Position numbers and translations under genes: made by a program. From Virgisporangium aurantiacum (GTDB lineage Bacteria > Actinomycetota > Actinomycetes > Mycobacteriales > Micromonosporaceae), in NCBI RefSeq assembly GCF_016863635.1, contig NZ_BOPG01000078.1:1-64000 (forward strand): DNA of 64,000 nt, read 5' to 3'. This document shows, in pieces, positions 52,396 to 60,903 of the stretch; position 1 is the first letter of the stretch, and every line of letters starts with the position of its first letter. Below the pieces are notes generated by a model, which was not told where the DNA came from, did not search any database, and saw only the letters and a program-made list of their open reading frames with translations.

Positions 52396-53076
52396 TCAGG
52401 CGGCGGCTTCGCGAATGAGGTTGGCCACCGCGACGGGCTGGGAGACGTAGATGGCGTGACTTCCGATCGCTTCGACAACCGCCGATCCGGCCCGGTCGGC
52501 CATGTACCGTTGCGCCGGCGGTGGGATCATCCGGTCCTCGGTGGCGACGAGGTACCAGCTGGGCCGGTGCCGCCAGGCCGGCTCGGTGACGGCCCCGGTG
52601 AGCGCCTCCACCCCCCACGGAACCTGCGCGTCGGCCATGAACGCGGCCAACGACGCCGGCAGGTCGGCGGCGAACGCGTCGTGGAACCGCGTCCGGTCCA
52701 GGTGCAGGAAGCCGTCGCGGGGCGGCAGGATCGGCGGCACCGGCGCCCCGGCCGGCGGGTCGGCGATCAAGGTGCTGACCGACTCGCCCTTGTCCGGGGC
52801 AAACGCCGCGATGTACACGAGCGCCGCGACGTTGGGGTGCGTTCCGGCCGCGCTGATGACGACGCCGCCGTAGGAGTGGCCGACCAGGACGGCGGGGCCG
52901 TCGAACGCGTCGAGGACCCGGTGGGTCGCGGTGACGTCACCGTCGAGCGACAGCGTCGGGTTCTGGACAATCCGCACGTGGAAACCGTCCGCGGCAAGGT
53001 CGTCGTAGACGCCCCGCCAGCCGGATCCGTCCACGAAACCGCCGTGGACGAGCAGGATGTTCTTGATCGTCGTCAT
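52396..53076 (-). CDS. Alpha/beta hydrolase
   Basis: 226 residues from ATG 53076 (GGGAG upstream). Core features: IKNILLVHGGFVDGSGW, nucleophile elbow GHSYGG, a catalytic Asp in LVATEDRMIP and the His in GSHAIYVSQP, so the triad is intact. Similar to small esterase/EstC-like hydrolases and hydroxynitrile-lyase-like proteins that are common in actinobacteria. Substrate unknown; cytosolic. Confidence 0.88.
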   Translation of the reverse strand: MTTIKNILLVHGGFVDGSGWRGVYDDLAADGFHVRIVQNPTLSLDGDVTATHRVLDAFDGPAVLVGHSYGGVVISAAGTHPNVAALVYIAAFAPDKGESVSTLIADPPAGAPVPPILPPRDGFLHLDRTRFHDAFAADLPASLAAFMADAQVPWGVEALTGAVTEPAWRHRPSWYLVATEDRMIPPPAQRYMADRAGSAVVEAIGSHAIYVSQPVAVANLIREAAA

Positions 53077-53175
53077 GGTCACTCCCGGCCACTGCGTTCG
53101 TTCGATGCACTCCATACAAGCGGCGCGGAGTGCAGGGGACCACGCAGAACAGCACGCAGAAGTGGTGCCCGAAAG

Positions 53176-55443
53176 TCACCCGGTGGCGGTCGCCAGCTGC
53201 TGGCAGCGGCGGCTCGCGTCGGCGTCGTCGATCGCGACGTACGCCTCGGCGGCCCGCGCGTACGTGCGCTGGCTCTCGGCGCGCCGGCCCTCCTCGGCCA
53301 GCAGCTCCGCCAGTGTCTCCAGAGAGCGGCCCTGCAGGGCGAGCAGTTGAGCCTGCGCCATGAGGCCGGTCGCCTCGGTGAGCTTGTCGATCGCTTCGGG
53401 CCGGCGGCCGAGCAGTCCCAGACACTCGCCGACGCGGGCGAGCACGAGCGGCCGGGTGAACGCCACGACGCTCGGCGTCACCCCGGCCCGGTCGTCGTTC
53501 ACCAGCGCCCACAGGTCGAGGTACTGCTCCAGCGCCTCGGCGTGGTGTCCGGCGTCGCGAAGGCAGCTGCCCAGGGCGCCGAGACACTGGCAATACGAGT
53601 CGATGTCGCCGACGGCCTTGAACATGTCCGCCGCCCGGGTTTCCGCCGCGATGGCGTCCTCGATCCGGCCGAGCCGTCGAAGAGCGCCGCCCGCGAGGTG
53701 GTGCGCCGACGCGATCTCCATCGTGGCACCGCTGCGGGTGGCGAGGTCCAGCGCCCGGTCCGTGTACCGCAACGCGGCCTCGGGATCGTCTCGTGGCACC
53801 AGATGCACCCAGGCCAGCGAGTTCAGCTGCCCGGCCTGCCGCGCCGGGTCGCCCAGGGCCTCGGCGGCCGCGGCGGCGAGGGTGAACACCTCGTGCCAGT
53901 GCGGACCGTGCATCCATTGGTCGGAGAAAGGGTCCAACGCATCCGCGCAGTCCAGAATGACCGCGTGCTGGTCGCCCTTCGCGGCGTACCGCAGTGCGCC
54001 CAGCCAGTGTTCGACGTTCGCCCGCAGCCAGTGTTCGGCCTCCTCCACCGAGGACAACGGGAGATCGGCGTCGGGCCGGTCGGGACGGCGGTGATCGGGT
54101 CCGAACCACCGCCCGGCGGTGGTGGCCATGCGCAGCAGCCACGCCATCATCCTGGCGGTGACGGCGTCGCTTTCGACCGACGTGTCCTCCCGCTGGAGCC
54201 GGTCGCGGGCGAAGAGCCGGACCAGGTCGTGGAACCGGTAGCGGCCCGAGGTGGTGTCCTGCAGCAGACCGAGGTCGACGAGTTCGTCGAGGGCGTCCCA
54301 CGTCGCCTCGATCGAACTTTCACCGAGCACGGCGGCGAGAGCGGCGTCGAAGTCCGGACCCGGCACGAGGGCGAGCCGACGGAAGACCCGCCGCGGTGAG
54401 CTCGCCAGCTGCTCGTAGGACAGTCCGAACGCGGTCGCGATCTTGAGATCGCCGGCGCTGAGCTGGTCCAGGCGGCGCTCCTCGTTCGTCAGCCGCGCCG
54501 CCAGGTCGACGGCGTTCCAACCGGGCCGGCTGACCAGCCGGTTCCCGACGATCCGCAGCGCCAACGGCAACCCGCCGCACAGCTCCGCGAGCTGGTTCAG
54601 CGCGGGCTCGCCGTCCGATGTGGAGCGTTCGCCCAGAATTCCGGTCAGCAGTTCGGTGGCTTCCTCCAACCGCAACGGGCCCAGGCTGAGCCGGCGAACA
54701 CCCTCCAGGCCGGCCAGCAACCGTCGGCTGGTCACCAGAACCCGACCCGCGCCACCCGCCGGCAGCAGAGCGCGGACCTGTTCTTCGGACCCGGCGTTGT
54801 CCAGCACGACCAGCACCCGGCGGTCCCGTACCAGCGACCGGTACAGGGAGGCGCGGGACGGGGGGTCGCCCGGCACCTGCTGTTCCGCGACGCCGAAGGC
54901 GCGGAGCAGCAGCCGCAACGCGTCGTCGATGGCGACGGGTTGCTGGGACATCCCGTACAGATCGAGGAAGTACACGCCGTCCGGGAAGATCGGCCGCAGT
55001 GCGTGGGCGGCCCGGACCGCGAATGTGGTCTTCCCCAGGCCGGCGGGTCCGGTGACGAGTCCCGCTCCGGCGGCACCCGGGACGCCTCCCCCGTCGACGA
55101 AGTCGTTGATCCAGGCGAGCTCCGCGGTTCGTCCGGTGAAGTCGTCAACGGAACGCGGCAACTCGCACAGGCCGGTCGGACGCGTCCAGCGATCGCGTAG
55201 GCGGCCGTCCCGGGCCCGGGCGATGAGCTGCTCGCGGGCGGCCTCCCCGAGCGCGAGCGCGTCCGCGAGAGCGGTCACGGTCCGATGCTGAGGCCCCCGG
55301 CTACGCCCGCGCTCCATGTCCGACAGCGTCCGGGCACTGACCCCCGACGCCTCCGCGAGCTGCTCCAGCGTGAGGCGCGCCGCGTGCCGGTGACCGCGCA
55401 GCAACTCCGCAAAGCCGGGCGGTTCCGTGACCGGGGACCCCAT
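53176..55443 (-). CDS. XRE-NB-ARC-TPR (STAND) transcriptional regulator
   Basis: 755 residues, ATG 55443. Residues about 12-70: helix-turn-helix (LTLEQLAEASGVSARTLSDM, ERGRSRGPQ). About 100-370: NB-ARC ATPase with Walker A TGPAGLGKTT (131-140), Walker B RVLVVLDNAGSEEQV and CGGLPLALRIVG. The C-terminal half is TPR repeats (ARQAGQLNSLAWVHL, YCQCLGALGSCLRDAGHHAE). This is the usual actinobacterial layout of ATP-switched regulators whose trigger is unknown. A 15-bp palindrome lies just upstream of the start. Confidence 0.9.
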   Translation of the reverse strand: MGSPVTEPPGFAELLRGHRHAARLTLEQLAEASGVSARTLSDMERGRSRGPQHRTVTALADALALGEAAREQLIARARDGRLRDRWTRPTGLCELPRSVDDFTGRTAELAWINDFVDGGGVPGAAGAGLVTGPAGLGKTTFAVRAAHALRPIFPDGVYFLDLYGMSQQPVAIDDALRLLLRAFGVAEQQVPGDPPSRASLYRSLVRDRRVLVVLDNAGSEEQVRALLPAGGAGRVLVTSRRLLAGLEGVRRLSLGPLRLEEATELLTGILGERSTSDGEPALNQLAELCGGLPLALRIVGNRLVSRPGWNAVDLAARLTNEERRLDQLSAGDLKIATAFGLSYEQLASSPRRVFRRLALVPGPDFDAALAAVLGESSIEATWDALDELVDLGLLQDTTSGRYRFHDLVRLFARDRLQREDTSVESDAVTARMMAWLLRMATTAGRWFGPDHRRPDRPDADLPLSSVEEAEHWLRANVEHWLGALRYAAKGDQHAVILDCADALDPFSDQWMHGPHWHEVFTLAAAAAEALGDPARQAGQLNSLAWVHLVPRDDPEAALRYTDRALDLATRSGATMEIASAHHLAGGALRRLGRIEDAIAAETRAADMFKAVGDIDSYCQCLGALGSCLRDAGHHAEALEQYLDLWALVNDDRAGVTPSVVAFTRPLVLARVGECLGLLGRRPEAIDKLTEATGLMAQAQLLALQGRSLETLAELLAEEGRRAESQRTYARAAEAYVAIDDADASRRCQQLATATG

Positions 55444-55458
55444 CGTCGACCTGGACTA

Positions 55459-55473
55459 CTGCCGGATCGGCAG
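55459..55473. promoter_or_regulatory. Small palindrome upstream of the STAND regulator
   Basis: CTGCCG-GAT-CGGCAG, a perfect 6-bp inverted repeat with a 3-bp centre, 15 bp upstream of the ATG at 55443. Possible autoregulatory site or RNA stem near the ribosome site; evidence is positional only. Confidence 0.3.
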
Positions 55474-55655
55474 CATCGCCGGCGCCACCGCCGGTTCGCA
55501 TCGCAGCAGGCGCGCGCCGACGTGTCCGTTCGCGACCATACGCGTCTCCCCTGCGGGCGTGCGGATTCCCGGTCAGTACATGGGGTTCCGTACCGAAGGA
55601 TAGTCCTCACAGCGCGACGCCGGGACCGCCGATCAGCCCTTGCCGGTGCCTGACG

Positions 55656-56618
55656 TCAGCGGGCGCTGATCGCCGCTGGGCCCATCACGAAATCGGGGTC
55701 GATCTGTTCGGTCAGGTCGGTGCCGGCCTGGCCGTTGCCCCACGCGAACGCGTTGCGGCGGTGGAACTCGTGCGCGTGCCGGGTGAAGGCATCCCAGTCC
55801 TGCACCGTCGCGTCGACGGCCGCGTGCATCTGGTCGAGAACCGCGCGGTTGGCCGGTTCCAGCGCTGACAGCGGTGCCAGGTGCCCCCGTTCGGCGTTCT
55901 TCACGTACACCGAGCGGCCGACCCAGCAAAGCAGGTCGTCGCCGACGTGTTCGCGGAGGAACGCCACGTCGGTGTCGTCCTCGACCTTGTTGCCCACGAC
56001 CGATACGGCCACGCCGTAGTCCCGCGCGTGGCCGAGATACTGGCGGTAGACCGCGATACTGCGCACGGTCGGTTCGCAGACGAGGAACGTGCGGTCGAAC
56101 CGGGTGAACATCCCCGACGCGAACGAGTCCGCGCCCGCTGTCATGTCGACGACCACGTACTCGCCCGGGCCGTCGACCAGGTGGTTGAGCAGCAACTCGA
56201 CCGCTCCGACCTTGGAGTGGTAGCAGGCCACGCCGAGGTCGGCCTCGGTGAACGCGCCCGTGACGGCCAGGCGCACGGCACCGACCGGGCGCACGCACGC
56301 CGCATACACCGGGTTCTGCTCGACCACCCGCAGCAGCCGCGACCCGGGACCGGGCGGGGTGGTCTTCATCATCGCGTCGGACGATGCGATGCGCGGGTTG
56401 TCACCGCGCAGGTGGTCCTTGATCGTGGCGAGGTGCTCGCCCAGCGGCGGGATCGTGCGCGCCTGGTCCTCGTCGGCGCCGAGGGCCACCGCCAGGTGCT
56501 GGTTGATGTCGGCGTCCACGGCCAGCGCCGGACGACCATCTTCCACGAGATACCGGACGAAGAGCGAGGCGAGCGTGGTCTTCCCACTGCCGCCCTTACC
56601 CACGAACGCGACCTTCAC
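55656..56618 (-). CDS. CooC/MinD-type P-loop ATPase
   Basis: 320 residues from GTG 56618 (GGAG eight bases upstream); a longer upstream reading would run through the twin palindromes. Deviant Walker A VAFVGKGGSGKTTLASL at the N-terminus, ALAVDADINQHLAVALG, YVVVDMTAGADSFASGMF and FLVCEPTVRSIAVY are typical of CooC1-like nickel-insertion or MinD/ParA-like ATPases. The C-terminal extension (FHRRNAFAWGNGQAG) differs from CooC. There is no nearby CO dehydrogenase or partition gene, so the role is open; a metal-related maturation or storage role is suggested by the Fur/Zur-like sites upstream (inference). Confidence 0.82.
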   Translation of the reverse strand: MKVAFVGKGGSGKTTLASLFVRYLVEDGRPALAVDADINQHLAVALGADEDQARTIPPLGEHLATIKDHLRGDNPRIASSDAMMKTTPPGPGSRLLRVVEQNPVYAACVRPVGAVRLAVTGAFTEADLGVACYHSKVGAVELLLNHLVDGPGEYVVVDMTAGADSFASGMFTRFDRTFLVCEPTVRSIAVYRQYLGHARDYGVAVSVVGNKVEDDTDVAFLREHVGDDLLCWVGRSVYVKNAERGHLAPLSALEPANRAVLDQMHAAVDATVQDWDAFTRHAHEFHRRNAFAWGNGQAGTDLTEQIDPDFVMGPAAISAR

Positions 56619-56643
56619 CGGACAGACTCCGATCCACTCTTTA

Positions 56644-56658
56644 CGAAAACGGTTTTCA
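56644..56658. promoter_or_regulatory. Palindromic operator 1 upstream of the CooC-like gene
   Basis: CGAAAACGGTTTTCA, a 7-1-7 palindrome with only the outermost pair unmatched, 26-40 bp upstream of GTG 56618. Reversed, it shares ATGAAAACCGTTT with the second site at 56725. The odd-centred 15-bp form resembles Fur/Zur boxes (TGAAAATGATTTTCA class) more than LacI sites, which are even-centred. Confidence 0.55.
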
Positions 56659-56724
56659 TGACCAACAGTGTAGGTACCGGGGCCGCGAGGCATTAGAACT
56701 TCGCCGGGTGGTCGCACATTAGAA

Positions 56725-56739
56725 TGAAAACCGTTTCCA
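56725..56739. promoter_or_regulatory. Palindromic operator 2 upstream of the CooC-like gene
   Basis: TGAAAACCGTTTCCA, a near-copy of the site at 56644-56658, with centres 81 bp apart (about 7.7 helical turns). The sequence ATTAGAA occurs just before it and again between the two sites. The pair suggests one regulator binding twice around the promoter. Confidence 0.5.
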
Positions 56740-57394
56740 GCAAGACAAAGCGTGGAACACCACGTCAGCGTCGATGGTCTGCCGATCGGCGCGCACCCGT
56801 CGCGGCGTACGGACGTGAGGATGTGCTCTAGCGGGTGTCGACGCAGATCGAAGCCGAACTACCCGGTACCCACCAGCGCCCGCCGGTGCGGCCCCGGTGG
56901 ACCGACACCGCACAGCGCGTCGCGCGACGGTGCCGGGAGCTCGGGAGCCGGGCCAACGTCTCCCGGCTCGACCGGGGCCGGACTGGGGCGCCGTTTCTCG
57001 AGACCAATGCGCGCGGCACGTTCCTGATCACCGCCGGGCGGCATCGTGACCGGCATGCATTACTCCCGCGAGCAAGGCGGCGATTCTGGCCGTCACCCGC
57101 TCGTTCGCCCGCCTGCTCGCCGACGACGGCATCCGGGTCAACGCGGTCACTCCCGGACCGGTCGCCTCGGCCACGACCGAGGCGATGGATCCGGTAGCCC
57201 GCTCGGCGCTCGCCCGCTCCGTTCCGCTCGGGCAACGATTCGGCTCAGCGGACGAGGTGGCCCATACCATCTGTCACCTGGCGTCGTCCGAGTCGTCATT
57301 CACCACCGGGGCCACCTACGACGTCAACGGCGGTCTTCGGACCGGCTGGACGCGGCTGTCACCGGTGCCCGGTAGGCCGACGATGTCATACGGG
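56740..57394. other. Intergenic stretch containing a decayed SDR gene
   Basis: About 650 bp without an intact gene between the CooC-like ATPase promoter and the small membrane protein gene. 56740-56950 shows no recognisable product; 56955-57345 holds the SDR pseudogene described separately. Confidence 0.5.
56955..57345 (+). pseudogene. Short-chain dehydrogenase/reductase remnant
   Basis: Three SDR blocks lie in different frames: PDWGAV, then LETNARGTFLITA after an extra base, then SKAAILAVTRSFARLLADDG, IRVNAVTPGPVAS and TTGATYDVNGGL. Between them about 40 codons that should carry the catalytic Ser strand are missing, and the Tyr of YxxxK reads Thr (TPASK). The N-terminal Rossmann half is absent. 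This is therefore a multiply frameshifted, internally deleted gene, not a short real protein. Confidence 0.8.
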
Positions 57395-57601
57395 TCAGGT
57401 GTACAGCACGGCGTGGGCCAGGCCCCCGAGCAGTGTGGCCAGGGTGAGCGTGGCGCCGAAGGCGACGGCCCCGGCGGCGAGCGAGGCGGCGGGGTGCGAG
57501 CCGCGCAGATGGGCCAGCACGCCGGCGCCGACGGCGGCGAACATCGCGAAGACCACGGCGAGGGCCAGGGCGAACATGAAAAGGACGACGCGGATCGGCA
57601 T
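57395..57601 (-). CDS. Small two-helix membrane protein
   Basis: 68 residues from ATG 57601, with AGGAG upstream at good spacing. Two hydrophobic helices (VVLFMFALALAVVFAMFAAV and AVAFGATLTLATLLGGLAHA) separated by a short loop, AHLRGSHPAA. No recognisable family. It is divergent from the large STAND gene across 165 bp. Confidence 0.6.
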   Translation of the reverse strand: MPIRVVLFMFALALAVVFAMFAAVGAGVLAHLRGSHPAASLAAGAVAFGATLTLATLLGGLAHAVLYT

Positions 57602-57766
57602 GGAACACTCCTGATCAGACCGCACAGCGGCCCGTTGACGACGGGGCGTGCCCCATTGGTGGGAGTGCTTCCGGCCATGCTCCAGCTACGCTCTGCATAA
57701 GCGCAGGTCACGGTATGTTCCGGTGCGGTCCGGTGCGGATCCGGTCCGGGCGGAGGGAGGGCGGGG

Positions 57767-60700
57767 ATGACGGCCAGCGACCGTGAGCACCCGCGGTACC
57801 GGTTCGCTCGCCGCCTCAACGAGCTGTTTGCCGTCGCGGACCTGACCAACGACCGGGTCGCCACCGTCGCCGACGAGCTTGTCCGGAACGGGCGGGTGCA
57901 CGGATTGACGGACGAGGACCGGCGGGCATACCGGCGGGTCAACGGGAAACGGCTCAGCGAGTGGCGCCACCCACGCGAACCGGCGGTACCGCAAGGGTGG
58001 GCACAGCTCGCAGCGGTACTGACCGCGCTGGCGGAGAGGGCCCGTCGGAAGGTCGGCGAGCGCGTCGAACTGTACGACATGACGGCGTGGCGGCAACTCT
58101 ACGACGAGGCCGCCAAGAGCAGGCGTCCCGCCGACGCAACCGGACCTTCAGCGTCGCAGGCCGCGATGACGGGCACCGTTGACCCCGACAGTGCGGCTGC
58201 CGGTACGGGATTCGGCTCGACGCCAGGTGCGGCGCGGTTCACGCTACCGGCGCGGGAGGCGGCCTTCACCGGCCGGGACCGGGAGTTGGGCGCGGTCGTC
58301 GATGGTGTGGTGGGTGCCGCACGGGCGGGCGGGATCGTCGCCATTCACGCCATCGATGGAATGGCCGGGGTGGGCAAGACAACATTCGCGGTGCAGGTGG
58401 GACACGTGCTGGCCAGCACGTTTCCGGATCGGCAACTGTTTGTCGATCTCAAGGGACACACCGCCGGTCAGGTCCCGAGCGATCCCGCCGACGCGTTGGC
58501 GAGTCTGATCACCGCTGAGGGGATCTCTCCGCAGCACCTGCCGGCCGGGTTGGATGAGCGAGCCGCGATGTGGCGAGCGTTGATGGCGGACAAACGCGTG
58601 CTGCTGATCCTGGACAATGCCGCCCACAGCGATCAGGTACGTCCGCTGTTACCCGGTTCGCCCGGCAGCCTGGTGTTGGTGACCAGTCGCCGCATGTTGG
58701 CGGACCTCGCGGCCGCATCGGTAGCACTGGACACGCTGAGCCCGGACGAGGCAGAGCGCATGTTCGTGCGACTGGCTGCTCGGGCGGTCGACGAACCCGA
58801 CGACGTGACCAAACTCGTTGCCCGATGCGGATATCTGCCGCTGGCAATCTCGTTGTTGGCGGGGGTACTGAACAAGCATCGCCGGTGGACCGTACGGGAC
58901 CTGCTCGACGAGTCGGCCGCCGACATCCTCGGCATGAAAGCCGAGAGACGAACGCTCGCAGCCGCTTTCGATCTTTCTTATCAGGCACAGCCCGTCGAGG
59001 TCCGTCGGCTGTTCCAGGTACTCGGGTTGCACCCGGGCATTGAATTCGAGCCGTTCGCCGTCGCGGCGCTTGCCGACGTCACGGTGGACACCGCACGGTC
59101 GTACCTCGATGACCTGTCCGGCGACCATCTGCTGATCGAGCCGGCACACCGGCGGTACCGCATGCACGACCTTGTGCGCGAGTATGCCCGAAGCCTTGCG
59201 GAATCGATGGATGCCGACGAGCGGGATCAGGCACTCGATCGGTTGCTCGACTTCTACGAGGATGCCACCACGGCGGCCGACGCCCGGCTCCGAGATCTGG
59301 ACGCGGTCGACCGAACGCCGCGCCGCGGGCTGCCCGCCCTGGCCGATCGACGCGCGGCGCTGACGTGGCTGAGCACCGAGATTGCCAGCGTGACCGCATG
59401 CATCGACCTGGCGGCCCGCGATCATCGGGCAGCTCGCGTCCTGACCCTCACCTCAGCCGTCGCCGCCTACCTGCGCGCCGCCGGACCGTGGGAGCAGGCT
59501 CGCCGGCTGCAGGTCGCCGCCGTCACCGCTGCCCGGCACGTCGACGACCCCGGGGCCGAGGCAGCGGCATTGACTGAACTCGGCACCGTCGAGGAACGCC
59601 TCGGCGACTATCCCGCCGCGGCACGCGCCCTCGACAATGCGCTCAGCATCAACCACGACCTCGACAATCGACGCGGTCAGGCTGACGTACTCGCCGAACT
59701 GGCGGTGGTACGCCACCTCAGCGGCGACTACCCAGGCGCCGTCCAGGCGTTGAACTCGGCGCTCACCATCTATCGCGACGGTGGCCACCGCGACGGCGAG
59801 GCCGGCGTCCTTGCCGAACTGGGGGTGGTCCACCGCGTCACCGGCAACCATCGCCAGGCGTCGGACGTTCTCACGCAGGCCCTGGCGATCTTCCGCAACC
59901 GATCGGACCGCCAGGGCGAGGCAAAGGCCCTGACCAACCTGGGCCTGGTGCAGTGGTCCACGGTCCACGTCGCAACGGCCATTGACACCCTCGTCGACGC
60001 GCTCGCCTGCTTCGTGGACCTGGACGACCGTATCGGTGAAGCCGACACCCTCCACTATCTTGGGCTGGCGAAGACTACGGCAGCGGACCTTCCCGCCGCC
60101 GACCGCGACCTCCAGCGGAGCCTGCGCATCTGCGGCGACATCCGGTACCGGCACGGCGCCGCAGGCGCCCTGGTCGCCGTCGGCGACCTTCGGGTGCTCA
60201 CCGGGGCCTACACGGAATCCGCGGCAGTCTGCGATCAGGCGAACCGGATCTACTCCACCCTGGGCAACCTGCACGGGCAGGCAAGAAGCCTCCTGTATCT
60301 CGCACAGGCACACCGCCTCGCCGGGAACCGGTTGGAGGCGCACGCGGCATTGGACGGTTCCGAACGACTATTCGACGAGCTCGGAAATGAACCGGGCATG
60401 GCAGCCGTCTTCGAGCAACGCGGCCATTTCGCCTGTACCGCAAGGGATTACACCAGCGCACTTGAATTCTACGACAGGGCTCTTCAGGGCTCTCGCGACT
60501 CGCCGGTCGAGGCGGCAGCGTTCAACCACCGGGGAATCGCACTACGGCTGCTGGGCCGAATCGACGACAGCATGTCCGATCACACACGAGCGCTGGGCAT
60601 TGCGCGCGCCACCGGCTATGTGCGGCAGGAGGCCAAGAGCTTGGATGGACTCGGACGCTGCGAACTCGAACTCGGACGCATCGCCAAGGCTGCGGCCGAC

Positions 60701-60805
60701 CTCGCTCATGCTGTGGAGCTTTACCGCATCGCCGCACCGGTCGATGCGGCGCAGCTCGCCCTCGACCTACAGCACCTCACGGGAATGCCCGCCGAGCGTC
60801 AATAG
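57767..60805 (+). CDS. NB-ARC-TPR (STAND) protein with a degenerate N-terminal helical domain
   Basis: 1012 residues, ATG 57767 after GGAGGGAGGG. Residues 1-115 are helical (RRLNELFAVADLTNDRVATV, VNGKRLSEWRHPREPAVPQG), similar to the DNA-binding-like heads of actinobacterial STAND regulators. NB-ARC about 165-480 with Walker A GMAGVGKTTFAV (about 198-209), Walker B RVLLILDNAAHSDQV and YLPLAISLLAG. From about 600, at least eight TPR units (AAALTELGTVEERLGDYPAA, ALTNLGLVQW). Probably a signal-responsive regulator or scaffold; the trigger is unknown. Confidence 0.88.
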   Translation: MTASDREHPRYRFARRLNELFAVADLTNDRVATVADELVRNGRVHGLTDEDRRAYRRVNGKRLSEWRHPREPAVPQGWAQLAAVLTALAERARRKVGERVELYDMTAWRQLYDEAAKSRRPADATGPSASQAAMTGTVDPDSAAAGTGFGSTPGAARFTLPAREAAFTGRDRELGAVVDGVVGAARAGGIVAIHAIDGMAGVGKTTFAVQVGHVLASTFPDRQLFVDLKGHTAGQVPSDPADALASLITAEGISPQHLPAGLDERAAMWRALMADKRVLLILDNAAHSDQVRPLLPGSPGSLVLVTSRRMLADLAAASVALDTLSPDEAERMFVRLAARAVDEPDDVTKLVARCGYLPLAISLLAGVLNKHRRWTVRDLLDESAADILGMKAERRTLAAAFDLSYQAQPVEVRRLFQVLGLHPGIEFEPFAVAALADVTVDTARSYLDDLSGDHLLIEPAHRRYRMHDLVREYARSLAESMDADERDQALDRLLDFYEDATTAADARLRDLDAVDRTPRRGLPALADRRAALTWLSTEIASVTACIDLAARDHRAARVLTLTSAVAAYLRAAGPWEQARRLQVAAVTAARHVDDPGAEAAALTELGTVEERLGDYPAAARALDNALSINHDLDNRRGQADVLAELAVVRHLSGDYPGAVQALNSALTIYRDGGHRDGEAGVLAELGVVHRVTGNHRQASDVLTQALAIFRNRSDRQGEAKALTNLGLVQWSTVHVATAIDTLVDALACFVDLDDRIGEADTLHYLGLAKTTAADLPAADRDLQRSLRICGDIRYRHGAAGALVAVGDLRVLTGAYTESAAVCDQANRIYSTLGNLHGQARSLLYLAQAHRLAGNRLEAHAALDGSERLFDELGNEPGMAAVFEQRGHFACTARDYTSALEFYDRALQGSRDSPVEAAAFNHRGIALRLLGRIDDSMSDHTRALGIARATGYVRQEAKSLDGLGRCELELGRIAKAAADLAHAVELYRIAAPVDAAQLALDLQHLTGMPAERQ

Positions 60806-60807
60806 CC

Positions 60808-60903
60808 TACGAGGCCGCCGCGCTGGCCGATCTCGGCCGTGCGTATGCCGGCGCCCAACCGACGGCTGCCCGGACCGCCTTCACGCAGGCTCGCGACATC
60901 TAT
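60808..60903 (+). pseudogene. TPR-coding remnant homologous to the facing AfsR-like gene's 3' end
   Basis: Thirty-two codons (YEAAALADLGRAYAGAQ to ARDIY) directly follow the STAND gene's stop and align without gaps to YEAAALTSLGRAYVDVD to ARDLY of the minus-strand AfsR-like gene (60996-61091), with 20 of 32 identical. No start codon belongs to it. It is the orphan tail of a related regulator gene, mostly deleted. Confidence 0.7.

Noticed and set aside
56644..56739. LacI-type operators upstream of the CooC-like gene
   Set aside because: LacI sites are even-centred with a central CpG; both sites here have an odd 7-1-7 centre and there is no LacI gene or sugar gene adjacent. Kept as Fur/Zur-like.
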